Positions 37,034-50,000 of a stretch of DNA of 64,000 bases are shown piece after piece (position 1 is the stretch's first letter; the number at the start of each line of letters is the position of its first letter). The notes under the pieces are model-generated. The model did not search any database. It saw nothing but the letters and a program-made list of their open reading frames with translations, and was not told the DNA's origin. Made by a program: the position numbers and the translations under genes. The DNA comes from Luidia sarsii (taxonomy: Eukaryota > Echinodermata > Asteroidea > Paxillosida > Luidiidae). The DNA lies in contig OX465107.1 in NCBI GenBank assembly GCA_949987565.1, positions 6,400,112 to 6,464,111 on the forward strand, in the 5' to 3' direction.

Positions 37034-40000
37034 CTACAAAATAGCCCTGGGGTTCCTCTGTCGAGATAGTAAAACCTCTGAGATTGGGGAACATTTCTAT
37101 TCATCAAGTTTCAGAACAAGGGAACGAACCTCCATGTCTCAGGCCGCTGCGTGTGTACAGACACTTGTAAACAACGGTCGGCAAAGAGTGACTTGGGAGC
37201 AACCTATGCTTTGCAAGATAGTATTTAATTCTATATTAAGTTGACAATCCTAAATTTTGGCCTGAAAATAGCCCTGGGGTTCCTCTGTCGAGAGGTAGTA
37301 AAACCTCTAAGATTGGGGAACATTTCTATTCATCAAGTTCCAGAACAAGGGAACGAACCCCCATTTCTCAGGCCGCTGCGTGTGTACAGACACTTGTAAA
37401 CAACGGACGGCGAAGGGAGACTGGAGTAGATGTTATGATTTGCGCTTTAGTATTTCCTTCAATATTAAGTTGACGATGCTAAATTTTGCCCTGAAAATAG
37501 CCCTGGGGTTCCTCTGTCGAGAGGTAGTAAAACCTCTAAGATTGGGGAACATTTCTATTCATCAAGTTCCAGAACAAGGGAACGAACCCCCATGTCTCAG
37601 GCCGCTGCGTGTGTACAGACACCTGTAAACAACGGACGGCGAAGGGAGACTGTAGTAGAAGTTATGCTTTGTACTTTAGTATTTCCTTCAATATTAAGTT
37701 GACGATGCTAAATTTTGGCCTACAAAATAGCCCTGGGGTTCCTCTGTCGAGAGGAAGTAAAACCTCTGAGATCGGGGAACATTTCTATTCATCAAGTTCC
37801 AGAACAAGGGAACGAACCCCCATGTCTCAGGCCGCTGCGTGTGTACAGACACCTGTAAACAACAGACGGCGAAGGGAGACTGTAGTAGAAGTTATGCTTT
37901 GCACTTTAGTATTTCCTTCAATATTAAGTTGACGATGCTAAATTTTGGCCTACAAAATAGCCCGGGGGTTCCTCTGTCGAGAGATAGTAAAACATCTGAG
38001 ATTGGGGAACATTTCTATTCATCAAATTTCAGAACAAGAAAATGAACCCCCATGTCTCAGGCCGCTGAGTGTGTACAGACACTTGTAAACAACGGTCGGC
38101 AAAGAGTGACTTGGGAGCAACCTATGCTTTGCAAGATAGTATTTAATTCTATATTAAGTTGAAAATCCTAAATTTTGGCCTGAAAATAGCCCTGGGGTTC
38201 CTCTGTCGAGAGGTAGTAAAACCTCTAAGATTGGGGAACATTTCTATTCATCAAGTTCCAGAACAAGGGAACGAACCCCCATGTCTCAGGCCGCTGCGTG
38301 TGTACAGACACCTGTAAACAACAGACGGCAAAGGGAGACTGTAGTAGAAGTTATGCTTTGTACTTTAGTATTTCCTTCAATATTAAGTTGACGATGCTAA
38401 ATTTTGGCCTACAAAATAGCCCTGGGGTTCCTCTGTCGAGAGGTAGTAAAACCTCTGAGATTGGGGAACATTTCTATTCATCAAGTTTCAGAACAAGGGA
38501 ACGAACCCCCATGTCTCAGGCCGCTGCGTGTGTACAGACACTTGTAAACAACGGTCGGCAAAGAGTGACTGGGGAGCAACCTATGCTTTGCAAGTTAGTA
38601 TTTCCATCAATATTAAGTTGACGATGCTACAATTTGTCCTACAAAATAGCCCTGGGGTTCCTCTGTCGAGAGGTAGTAAAACCTCTAAGATTGGGGAACA
38701 TTTCTATTCATCAAGTTCCAGAACAAGGGAACGAACCCCCATGTCTCAGGCCGCTGCGTGTGTACAGACACCTGTAAACAACGGACGGCAAAGGGAGACT
38801 GTAGTAGAAGTTATGCTTTGTACTTTAGTATTTCCTTCAATATTAAGTTGACGATGCTAAATTTTGGCCTACAAAATAGCCCTGGGGTTCCTCTGTCGAG
38901 AGGTAGTAAAACCTCTGAGATTGGGGAACATTTCTATTCATCAAGTTCCAGAACAAGGGAACGAACCCCCATGTCTCAGGCCGCTGCGTGTGTACAGACA
39001 CCTGTAAACAACAGACGGCGAAGGGAGACTGTAGTAGAAGTTATGCTTTGTACTTTAGTATTTCCTTCAATATTAAGTTGACGATGCTAAATTTTGGCCT
39101 ACAAAATAGCCCGGGGGTTCCTCTGTCGAGAGATAGTAAAACATCTGAGATTGGGGAACATTTCTATTCATCAAGTTTCAGAACAAGAAAACGAACCCCC
39201 ATGTCTCAGGCCGCTGAGTGTGTACAGACACTTGTAAACAACGGTCGGCAAAGAGTGACTTGGGAGCAACCTATGCTTTGCAAGATAGTATTTAATTCTA
39301 TATTAAGTTGACAATCCTAAATTTTGGCCTGAAAATAGCCCTGGGGTTCCTCTGTCGAGAGGTAGTAAAACCTCTAAGATTGGGGAACATTTCTATTCAT
39401 CAAGTTCCAGAACAATGGAACGAACCCCCATTTCTCAGGCCGCTGCGTGTGTACAGACACTTGTAAACAACGGACGGCGAAGGGAGACTGGAGTAGATGT
39501 TATGATTTGCGCTTTAGTATTTCCTTCAATATTAGGTTGACGATGCTAAATTTTGCCCTGAAAATAGCCCTGGGGTTCCTCTGTCGAGAGGTAGTAAAAC
39601 CTCTCAGTTTGGGGAACATTTCTTTTCATCAAGTTTCAGAACAAGGGAACGAACCTCCATGTCTCAGGCCGCTGCGTGTGTACAGACACTTGTAAACAAC
39701 GGACGGCGAAGGGAGACTGGAGTAGATGTTATGATTTCCGCTTTAGTATTTCCTTCAAAATTAAGTTGATGATGCTAAATTTTGGCCTACAAAGTAGCCC
39801 TGGGGTTCCTCTGTCGAGAGGTAGTAAAACCTCTTAGATTGGGGAACATTTCTATTCATCAAGTTTCAGAACAAGGGAACGAACCCCCATGTCTCAGGCC
39901 ACTGCGTGTGTACAGACACCTGTAAACAACAGACGGGGAAGGGAGACTGTAGTAGAAGTTATGCTTTGTACTTTAGTATTTCCTTCAATATTAAGTTGAC

Positions 40001-43000
40001 GATGCTAAATTTTGGCCTACAAAGAGCTCCGGGGTTCCTCTGTCGAGAAGTACTACAATTTTTCATTTAGGGGAACATTTCTATCATTAAGTTTCAGAAC
40101 AAGGGAACGAACCTCCATGTCTCAGGCTGCTGCGTGTGTACAGACACCAGCAAACAGCGGACGGCAAATAGTAACTAGAGAGAAAGCTATGCTTTGCAAG
40201 ATAGTATTTAATTTTAAAATAAGTTGACAATGCTAAAATTTGGCCTACAAAGAGCTCCGGGGTTCCTCTGTCGAGAAGTACTACAATTTTTCATTTAGGG
40301 GAACATTTCTATCATTAAGTTTCAGAACAAGGGAACGAACCTCCATGTCTCAGGCCGCTGCGTGTGTACAGACACCTGTAAACAACAGACGGCGAAGGGA
40401 GACTGTAGTAGAAGTTATGCTTTGTACTTTAGTATTTCCTTCAATATTAAGTTGACGATGCTAAATTTTGGCCTACAAAGAGCTCCGGGGTTCCTCTGTC
40501 GAGAAGTACTACAATTTTTCATTTAGGGGAACATTTCTATCATTAAGTTTCAGAACAAGGGAACGAACCTCCATGTATCAGGCTGCTGAGTGTGTACAGA
40601 CACTTGTAAACAACGAGCGGCAAAGAGTGACTAGAGAGAAACCTATGCTTTGCAAGATAGTATTTAATTCTATATTAAGTTGACAATGCTAAAAATTGGC
40701 CTACAAATAGCCCTGGGGTTCCTCTGTCGAGAGGTATTAAAACCTCTTAGATTGGGGAACATTTCTATTCATCAAGTTCCAGAACAAGGGAACGAACCCC
40801 CATGTCTCAGGCCGCTGCGTGTGTACAGACACCTGTTAACAACGGACGGCGAAGGGAGACTGTAGTAGAAGTTATGCTTTGTACTTTAGTATTTCCTTCA
40901 ATATTAAGTTGACGATGCTAAATTTTGGCCTACAAAATAGCCCTGGGGTTCCTCTGTCGAGAGGTAGTAAACCTCTGAGATTGGGGAACATTTCTATTCA
41001 TCAAGTTTCAGAACAAGAAAACGAACCCCCATGTCTCAGGCCGCTGAGTGTGTACAGACACTTGTAAACAATGAGCGGCAAAGAGTGACTAGAGAGAAAC
41101 CTATGCTTTGCAAGATAGTATTTAATTCTAAATTAAGTTGACAATGCTAAAATTTGGCCTACTAATAGCCCTGGGGTTCCTCTGTCGAGACGTACTAAAA
41201 TTTCTCATTTTGGGGAACATTTCTATTCATTAAGTTTCAGAACAAGGGAACGAACCTCCATGTCTCAGGCCACTGCGTGTGTACAGACACTTGTAAACAA
41301 CGGACGGCGAAGGGAGACTGTAGTAAAAATTATGCTTTGTACTTTAGTATTTCCTTCAATATTAGGTTATCGATGCTAAATTTTGCCCTGAAAATAGCCC
41401 TGGGGTTCCTCTGTCGAGAGGTAGTAGAACCTCTCAGTTTGGGGAACATTTCTTTTCATCAAGTTTCAGAACAAGGGAACGAACCTCCATGTCTCAGGCC
41501 GCTGCGTGTGTACAGACACCAGCAAACAGCGGACGGCAAAGAGTGACTCGAGAGAAACCTATGCTTTGCAAGATAGTATTTCCTTTAATATTAAGTGGAC
41601 GATGCTCAAATTTTGCCTACAAATAGCCCCGGGGTTCCTCTTTCAAGAAGTAGTAAAGCTTCTCATTTTTGGGAATATTTCTATTCATTAGGTTTCAGAA
41701 CAAGGGAACGAACCTCCATGCTGCGTGTGAACAGACACTTGTCAACAACGGAGGCGAAGGTTGATTGGAGAGAAAGTTATGCTTTGCACGTTAGTATTTT
41801 GATCAACATTAATTGGAAGATGTTAACATTTTGCCTACAAATAGCCCAGGGGTTTCTTCGTCGAAACATTGATTTTCAAAGGTTGTATAGTAATCCTCTC
41901 AGATCTGTTCAGTACAAAGACACACAAGGACAAGAGTATAATTGTTCTTAAAGATCACCGTCCGTCTCTATTCAATGCAACGGGTCTCGCTGGATATTAA
42001 AAGGTTGGGTGGTCATCCTCTCAGACCTGTTCGTCCAAAGATACGCAAGGATATGCATGACAGCGTCGGGTGAATATGGGGCGAGTTGTTCAGGTTTTCA
42101 CTTGTATAGCTATTTGCGTGGTAGAGTGGTACGAATAAGGGGCGAGGTATTTAGGTTTACTTTTGCGTAGGTCTTAGTGAAGTAACGTTGGACAGGTAGC
42201 GGCAATACTTGGCCTTTACTGCAACCAAATTATTAAGTTGACCATGCTAAATTTTGGCCTACAAATAGCCCCGGGGTTCCTCTATCGAGAGGTAGTAGAA
42301 CCTCTCAGATTTGGGAACATTTTCTATTTATTAGGTTTCAGAACAAGGGAACGAACCTCCATGCCTCAGGCTGCTGCGTGTGTACAGACACCAGCAAACA
42401 GCGCACGGCAAATAGTAACTAGAGAGAAAGCTATGCTTTGCAAGATAGTATTTAATTTTAAAATAAGTTGACAATGCTAAAATTTGGCCTACAAAGAGCT
42501 CCGGGGTTCCTCTCTCGAGAAGTACTACAATTTTTCATTTAGGGGAACATTTCTATCATTAAGTTTCAGAACAAGGGAACGAACCTCCATGTATCAGGCT
42601 GCTGAGTGTGTACAGACACTTGTAAACAACGAGCGGCAAAGAGTGACTAGAGAGAAACCTATGCTTTGCAAGATAGTATTTAATTCTATATTAAGTTGAC
42701 AATGCTAAAAATTGGCCTACAAATAGCCCTGGGGTTCCTCTGTCGAGAGGTATTAAAACCTCTTAGATTGGGGAACATTTCTATTCATCAAGTTCCAGAA
42801 CAAGGGAACGAACCCCCATGTCTCAGGCCGCTGCGTGTGTACAGACACCTGTTAACAACGGACGGCGAAGGGAGACTGTAGTAGAAGTTATGCTTTGTAC
42901 TTTAGTATTTCCTTCAATATTAAGTTGACGATGCTAAATTTTGGCCTACAAAATAGCCCTGGGGTTCCTCTGTCGAGAGGTAGTAAACCTCTGAGATTGG

Positions 43001-44456
43001 GGAACATTTCTATTCATCAAGTTTCAGAACAAGAAAACGAACCACCATGTCTCAGGCCGCTGAGTGTGTACAGACACTTGTAAACAACGGTCGGCAAAGA
43101 GTGACTGGGGAGCAACCTATGCTTTGCAAGTTAGTATTTCCATCAATATTAAGTTGACGATGCTACAATTTGTCCTACAAAATAGCCCTGGGGTTCCTCT
43201 GTCGAGAGGTAGTAAAACCTCTAAGATTGGGGAACATTTCTATTCATCAAGTTCCAGAACAAGGGAACGAACCCCCATGTCTCAGGCCGCTGCGTGTGTA
43301 CAGACACCTGTAAACAACGGACGGCGAAGGGAGATTGTAGTAGAAGTTATGCTTTGTACTTTAGTATTTCCTTCAATATTAAGTTGACGATGCTAAATTT
43401 TGGCCTACAAAATAGCCCTGGGGTTCCTCTGTCGAGAGGTAGTAAAACCTCTCAGTTTGGGGAACATTTCTTTTCATCAAGTTTCAGAACAAGGGAACGA
43501 ACCTCCATGTCTCAGGCCGCTGCGTGTGTACAGACACTTGTAAACAACGGACGGCGAAGGGAGACTGGAGTAGATGTTATGATTTGCGCTTTAGTATTTC
43601 CTTCAAAATTAAGTTGATGATGCTAAATTTTGGCCTACAAAATAGCCCTGGGGTTCCTCTGTCGAGAGGTAGTAAAACCTCTTAGATTGGGGAACATTTC
43701 TATTCATCAAGTTTCAGAACAAGGGAACGAACCCCAATGTCTCAGGCCGCAGCGTGTGTACAGACACTTGTAAACAACGGTCGGCAAAGAGTGACTTGGG
43801 AGCAACCTATGCTTTGTAAGTTAGTATTTCCTTTAATATTAAGTTTACGATGCTAAATTTTGGCCTACAAAATAGCCCTGGGGTTCCTCTGTCGAGAGGT
43901 AGTAAAACCTCTCAATTTGGGGAACATTTCTTTTCATCAAGTTTCAGAACAAGGGAACGAACCTCCATTACTCAGGCCGCTGAGTGTGTACAGACACTTG
44001 TAAACAATTAGCGGCAAAGAGTGACTAGAGAGAAACCTATGCTTTGCAAGATAGTATTTAATTCTAAATTAAGTTGACATTGCTAAAATTTGGCCTACTA
44101 ATAGCCCTGGGGTTCCTCTGTCGAGACGTACTAAAATTTCTCATTTGGGGGCACATTTCTATTCATTAAGTTTCAGAACAAGGGAACGAACCTCCATGTC
44201 TCAGGCCGCTTCGTGTGTACAGACACTTGCAAACAACGGACGGCGAAGGGAGACTGTAGTAGAAGTTATGATTTGTACTTTAGTATTTTCTTCAATATTA
44301 AGTTGACGGTGCTAAATTTTGGCCTACAAAATAGCCCTGGGGTTCCTCTGTCGAGAGGTAGTAAAACCTCTCAGTTTGGGGAACATTTCTTTTCATCAAG
44401 TTTCAGAACAAGGGAACGAACCTCCATGTCTCAGGCCGCTGAGTGTGTACAGACAC
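37034..44456 (+). repeat. Large higher-order block, copy B
   Basis: Counterpart of 27216-35787 without the 1149-bp duplication (7423 against 8572 bp). Only scattered base changes were noticed, such as AATGAACC near 38040, ACAATGGAACG near 39413 and ACCACCATG near 43042. It contains landmark copy 5 and the 228-bp triplet at 39993-40676. Confidence 0.87.
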
Positions 44457-47083
44457 TTGTAAACAACGAGCGGCAAAGAGTGAATAGAGAGAAACCTATG
44501 CTTTGCAAGATAGTATTTAATTCTATATTAAGTTGACAATCCTAAATTTTGCCCTGAAGATAGCCCTGGGGTTCTTCTGTCGAGAGGTAGTAAAACCTCT
44601 CATTTTTGGGAACATTTCTTTTCATCAAGTTCCAGAACAAGGGAACGAACCCCCATTTCTCAGGCCGCTGCGTGTGTACAGACACTTGTAAACAACGGAC
44701 GGCGAAGGGAGACTGGAGTAGATGTTATGATTTGCGCTTTAGTATTTCCTTCAATATTAAGTTGACGATGCTAAATTTTGCCCTGAAAATAGCCCAGGGG
44801 TTCCTCTGTCGAGAGGTAGTAAAACCTCTCAGTTTGGGGAACATTTCTTTTCATCAAGTTTCAGAACAAGGGAACGAACCTCCATGTCTCAGGCCGCTAC
44901 GTGTGTACAGACACTTGTAAACAACGGACGGCGAAGGGAGACTGGAGAAGATGTTATGATTTGCGCTTTAGTATTTCCTTCAATCTTAAGTTGATGATGC
45001 TAAATTTTGGCCTACAAAGTAGCCCTGGGGTTCCTCTGTCGAGAGGTAGTAAAACCTCTTAGATTGGGGAACATTTCTTTTCATCAAGTTTCAGAACAAG
45101 GGAACGAACCCCCATGTCTCAGGCCGCAGCGTGTGTACAGACACTTGTAAACAACGGTCGGCAAAGAGTGACTTGGGAGCAACCTATGCTTTGTAAGTTA
45201 GTATTTCCTTCAATATTAAGGTGCCGATGCTAAATTTTGGCCTACAAAATAGCCCGGGGGTTCCTCTGTCGAGAGATAGTAAAACCTCTGAGATTGGGGA
45301 ACATTTCTATTCATCAAGTTTCAGAACAAGAAAACGAACCCCCATGTCTCAGGCCGCTGAGTGTGTACAGACACTTGTAAACAACGGTCGGCAAAGAGTG
45401 ACTGGGGAGCAACCTATGCTTTGCAAGTTAGTATTTCCATCAATATTAAGTTGACGATGCTACAATTTGTCCTACAGAATAGCCCTGGGGTTCCTCTGTC
45501 GAGAGGTAGTAAAACCTCTGAGATTGGGGAACATTTCTATTCATCAAGTTCCAGAACAAGGGAACGAACCCCCATGTCTCAGGCCGCTGCGTGTGTACAG
45601 ACACCTGTAAACAACGGACGGCGAAGGGAGACTGTAGTAGAAGTTATGCTTTGTACTTTAGTATTTCCTTCAATATTAAGTTGACGATGCTAAATTTTGG
45701 CCTACAAAATAGCCCTGGGGTTCCTCTGTCGAGAGGTAGTAAAACCTCTGAGATTGGGGAACATTTCTATTCATCAAGTTTCAGAACAAGAAAACGAACC
45801 CCCATGTCTTAGGCCACTGAGTGTGTACAGACACTTGAAAACAACGGTCGGCAAAGAGTGACTTCGGAGCAACCTTTGCTTTGCAAGTTAGTATTTCCAT
45901 CAATATTAAGTTGACGATGCTACAATTTGACCTACAAAATAGCCCTGGGGTTCCTCTGTCGAGAGATAGTAAAACCTCTGAGATTGGGGAACATTTCTAT
46001 TCATCAAGTTTCAGAACAAGGGAACGAACCTCCATGTCTCAGGCCGCTGAGTGTGTACAGACACTTGTAAACAACGGTCGGCAAAGAGTGACTTGGGAGC
46101 AACCTATGCTTTGCAAGTTAGTATTTCCATCAATATTAAGTTGACGATGCTACAATTTGTCCTACAAAATACCCCTGGCGTTCCTCTGTGGAGAGGTAGT
46201 AAAACCTCTAAGATTGGGGAACATTTCTATTCATCAAGTTTCAGAACAAGGGAACGAACCTCCATTACTCAGGCCGCTGAGTGTGTACAGACACTTGTAA
46301 ACAACGGTCGGCAAAGAGTGACTTGGGAGCAACCTATGCTTTGCAAGATAGTATTTAATTCTATATTAAGTTGACAATCCTAAATTTTGGCCTGAAATTA
46401 GCCTTGGGGTTCCTCTGTCGAGAGGTAGTAAAACCTCTAAGATTGGGGAACATTTCTATTCATCAAGTTCCAGAACAAGGGAACGAACCCCCATTTCTCA
46501 GGCCGCTGCGTGTGTACAGACACTTGTAAACAACGGACGGCGAAGGGAGACTGGAGTAGATGTTATGATTTGCGCTTTAGTATTTCCTTCAATATTAAGT
46601 TGACGATGCTAATTTTTGCCCTGAAAATAGCCCTGGGGTTCCTCTGTCGAGAGGTAGTAAAACCTCTCAGTTTGGGGAACATTTCTTTTCATCAAGTTTC
46701 AGAACAAGGGAACGAACCTCCTTGTCTCAGGCCGCTGCGTGTGTACAGACACTTGTAAACAACGGACGGCGAAGGGAGACTGGAGTAGATGTTATGATTT
46801 GCGCTTTAGTATTTCCTTCAAAATTAAGTTGATGATGCTAAATTTTGGCCTACAAAATAGCCCTGGGGTTCCTCTGTCGAGAGGTAGTAAAACCTCTTAG
46901 ATTGGGGAACATTTCTATTCATCAAGTTTCAGAACAAGGGAACGAACCCCCATGTCTCAGGCCGCAGCGTGTGTACAGACACTTGTAAACAACGGTCGGC
47001 AAAGAGTGACTTGGGAGCAACCTATGCTTTGTAAGTTAGTATTTCCTTCAATATTAAGTTGACGATGCTAAATTTTGGCCTAC
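41391..47083 (+). repeat. 5693-bp higher-order unit, copy 1
   Basis: Tandem with 47084-52590. It contains landmark copy 5. Shared markers include TTGACGGTGC (44303 and 49996), GGGGTTCTTCTGTCG (44570 and 50263) and ATGTCTTAGGCCACTG (45804 and 51497). A private AAGGTGCCGATG lies near 45219. Confidence 0.9.
41811..42234 (+). repeat. Long 424-bp landmark unit, copy 5
   Basis: This is the 9818-bp-offset counterpart of copy 4 and the parent-like member of the 5693-bp tandem pair with copy 6. The 218-bp monomer is at 41593-41810 and the cassette at 41135-42692. I saw no difference from copy 4 inside the unit. Confidence 0.9.
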
Positions 47084-50000
47084 AAAATAGCCCTGGGGTT
47101 CCTCTGTCGAGAGGTAGTAGAACCTCTCAGTTTGGGGAACATTTCTTTTCATCAAGTTTCAGAACAAGGGAACGAACCTCCATGTCTCAGGCCGCTGCGT
47201 GTGTACAGACACCAGCAAACAGCGGACGGCAAAGAGTGACTCGAGAGAAACCTATGCTTTGCAAGATAGTATTTCCTTTAATATTAAGTGGACGATGCTC
47301 AAATTTTGCCTACAAATAGCCCCGGGGTTCCTCTTTCAAGAAGTAGTAAAGCTTCTCATTTTTGGGAATATTTCTATTCATTAGGTTTCAGAACAAGGGA
47401 ACGAACCTCCATGCTGCGTGTGAACAGACACTTGTCAACAACGGAGGCGAAGGTTGATTGGAGAGAAAGTTATGCTTTGCACGTTAGTATTTTGATCAAC
47501 ATTAATTGGAAGATGTTAACATTTTGCCTACAAATAGCCCAGGGGTTTCTTCGTCGAAACATTGATTTTCAAAGGTTGTATAGTAATCCTCTCAGATCTG
47601 TTCAGTACAAAGACACACAAGGACAAGAGTATAATTGTTCTTAAAGATCACCGTCCGTCTCTATTCAATGCAACGGGTCTCGCTGGATATTAAAAGGTTG
47701 GGTGGTCATCCTCTCAGACCTGTTCGTCCAAAGATACGCAAGGATATGCATGACAGCGTCGGGTGAATATGGGGCGAGTTGTTCAGGTTTTCACTTGTAT
47801 AGCTATTTGCGTGGTAGAGTGGTACGAATAAGGGGCGAGGTATTTAGGTTTACTTTTGCGTAGGTCTTAGTGAAGTAACGTTGGACAGGTAGCGGCAATA
47901 CTTGGCCTTTACTGCAACCAAATTATTAAGTTGACCATGCTAAATTTTGGCCTACAAATAGCCCCGGGGTTCCTCTATCGAGAGGTAGTAGAACCTCTCA
48001 GATTTGGGAACATTTTCTATTTATTAGGTTTCAGAACAAGGGAACGAACCTCCATGCCTCAGGCTGCTGCGTGTGTACAGACACCAGCAAACAGCGCACG
48101 GCAAATAGTAACTAGAGAGAAAGCTATGCTTTGCAAGATAGTATTTAATTTTAAAATAAGTTGACAATGCTAAAATTTGGCCTACAAAGAGCTCCGGGGT
48201 TCCTCTCTCGAGAAGTACTACAATTTTTCATTTAGGGGAACATTTCTATCATTAAGTTTCAGAACAAGGGAACGAACCTCCATGTATCAGGCTGCTGAGT
48301 GTGTACAGACACTTGTAAACAACGAGCGGCAAAGAGTGACTAGAGAGAAACCTATGCTTTGCAAGATAGTATTTAATTCTATATTAAGTTGACAATGCTA
48401 AAAATTGGCCTACAAATAGCCCTGGGGTTCCTCTGTCGAGAGGTATTAAAACCTCTTAGATTGGGGAACATTTCTATTCATCAAGTTCCAGAACAAGGGA
48501 ACGAACCCCCATGTCTCAGGCCGCTGCGTGTGTACAGACACCTGTTAACAACGGACGGCGAAGGGAGACTGTAGTAGAAGTTATGCTTTGTACTTTAGTA
48601 TTTCCTTCAATATTAAGTTGACGATGCTAAATTTTGGCCTACAAAATAGCCCTGGGGTTCCTCTGTCGAGAGGTAGTAAACCTCTGAGATTGGGGAACAT
48701 TTCTATTCATCAAGTTTCAGAACAAGAAAACGAACCCCCATGTCTCAGGCCGCTGAGTGTGTACAGACACTTGTAAACAACGGTCGGCAAAGAGTGACTG
48801 GGGAGCAACCTATGCTTTGCAAGTTAGTATTTCCATCAATATTAAGTTGACGATGCTACAATTTGTCCTACAAAATAGCCCTGGGGTTCCTCTGTCGAGA
48901 GGTAGTAAAACCTCTAAGATTGGGGAACATTTCTATTCATCAAGTTCCAGAACAAGGGAACGAACCCCCATGTCTCAGGCCGCTGCGTGTGTACAGACAC
49001 CTGTAAACAACGGACGGCGAAGGGAGATTGTAGTAGAAGTTATGCTTTGTACTTTAGTATTTCCTTCAATATTAAGTTGACGATGCTAAATTTTGGCCTA
49101 CAAAATAGCCCTGGGGTTCCTCTGTCGAGAGGTAGTAAAACCTCTGAGATTGGGGAACATTTCTTTTCATCAAGTTTCAGAACAAGGGAACGAACCTCCA
49201 TGTCTCAGGCCGCTGCGTGTGTACAGACACTTGTAAACAACGGACGGCGAAGGGAGACTGGAGTAGATGTTATGATTTGCGCTTTAGTATTTCCTTCAAA
49301 ATTAAGTTGATGATGCTAAATTTTGGCCTACAAAATAGCCCTGGGGTTCCTCTGTCGAGAGGTAGTAAAACCTCTTAGATTGGGGAACATTTCTATTCAT
49401 CAAGTTTCAGAACAAGGGAACGAACCCCCATGACTCAGGCCGCAGCGTGTGTACAGACACTTGTAAACAACGGTCGGCAAAGAGTGACTTGGGAGCAACC
49501 TATGCTTTGTAAGTTAGTATTTCCTTCAATATTAAGTTGACGATGCTAAATTTTGGCCTACAAAATAGCCCTGGGGTTCCTCTGTCGAGAGGTAGTAAAA
49601 CCTCTCAATTTGGGGAACATTTCTTTTCATCAAGTTTCAGAACAAGGGAACGAACCTCCATTACTCAGGCCGCTGAGTGTGTACAGACACTTGTAAACAA
49701 TGAGCGGCAAAGAGTGACTAGAGAGAAACCTATGCTTTGCAAGATAGTATTTAATTCTAAATTAAGTTGACATTGCTAAAATTTGGCCTACTAATAGCCC
49801 TGGGGTTCCTCTGTCGAGACGTACTAAAATTTCTCATTTGGGGGAACATTTCTATTCATTAAGTTTCAGAACAAGGGAACGAACCTCCATGTCTCAGGCC
49901 GCTTCGTGTGTACAGACACTTGTAAACAACGGACGGCGAAGGGAGACTGTAGTAGAAGTTATGATTTGTACTTTAGTATTTTCTTCAATATTAAGTTGAC

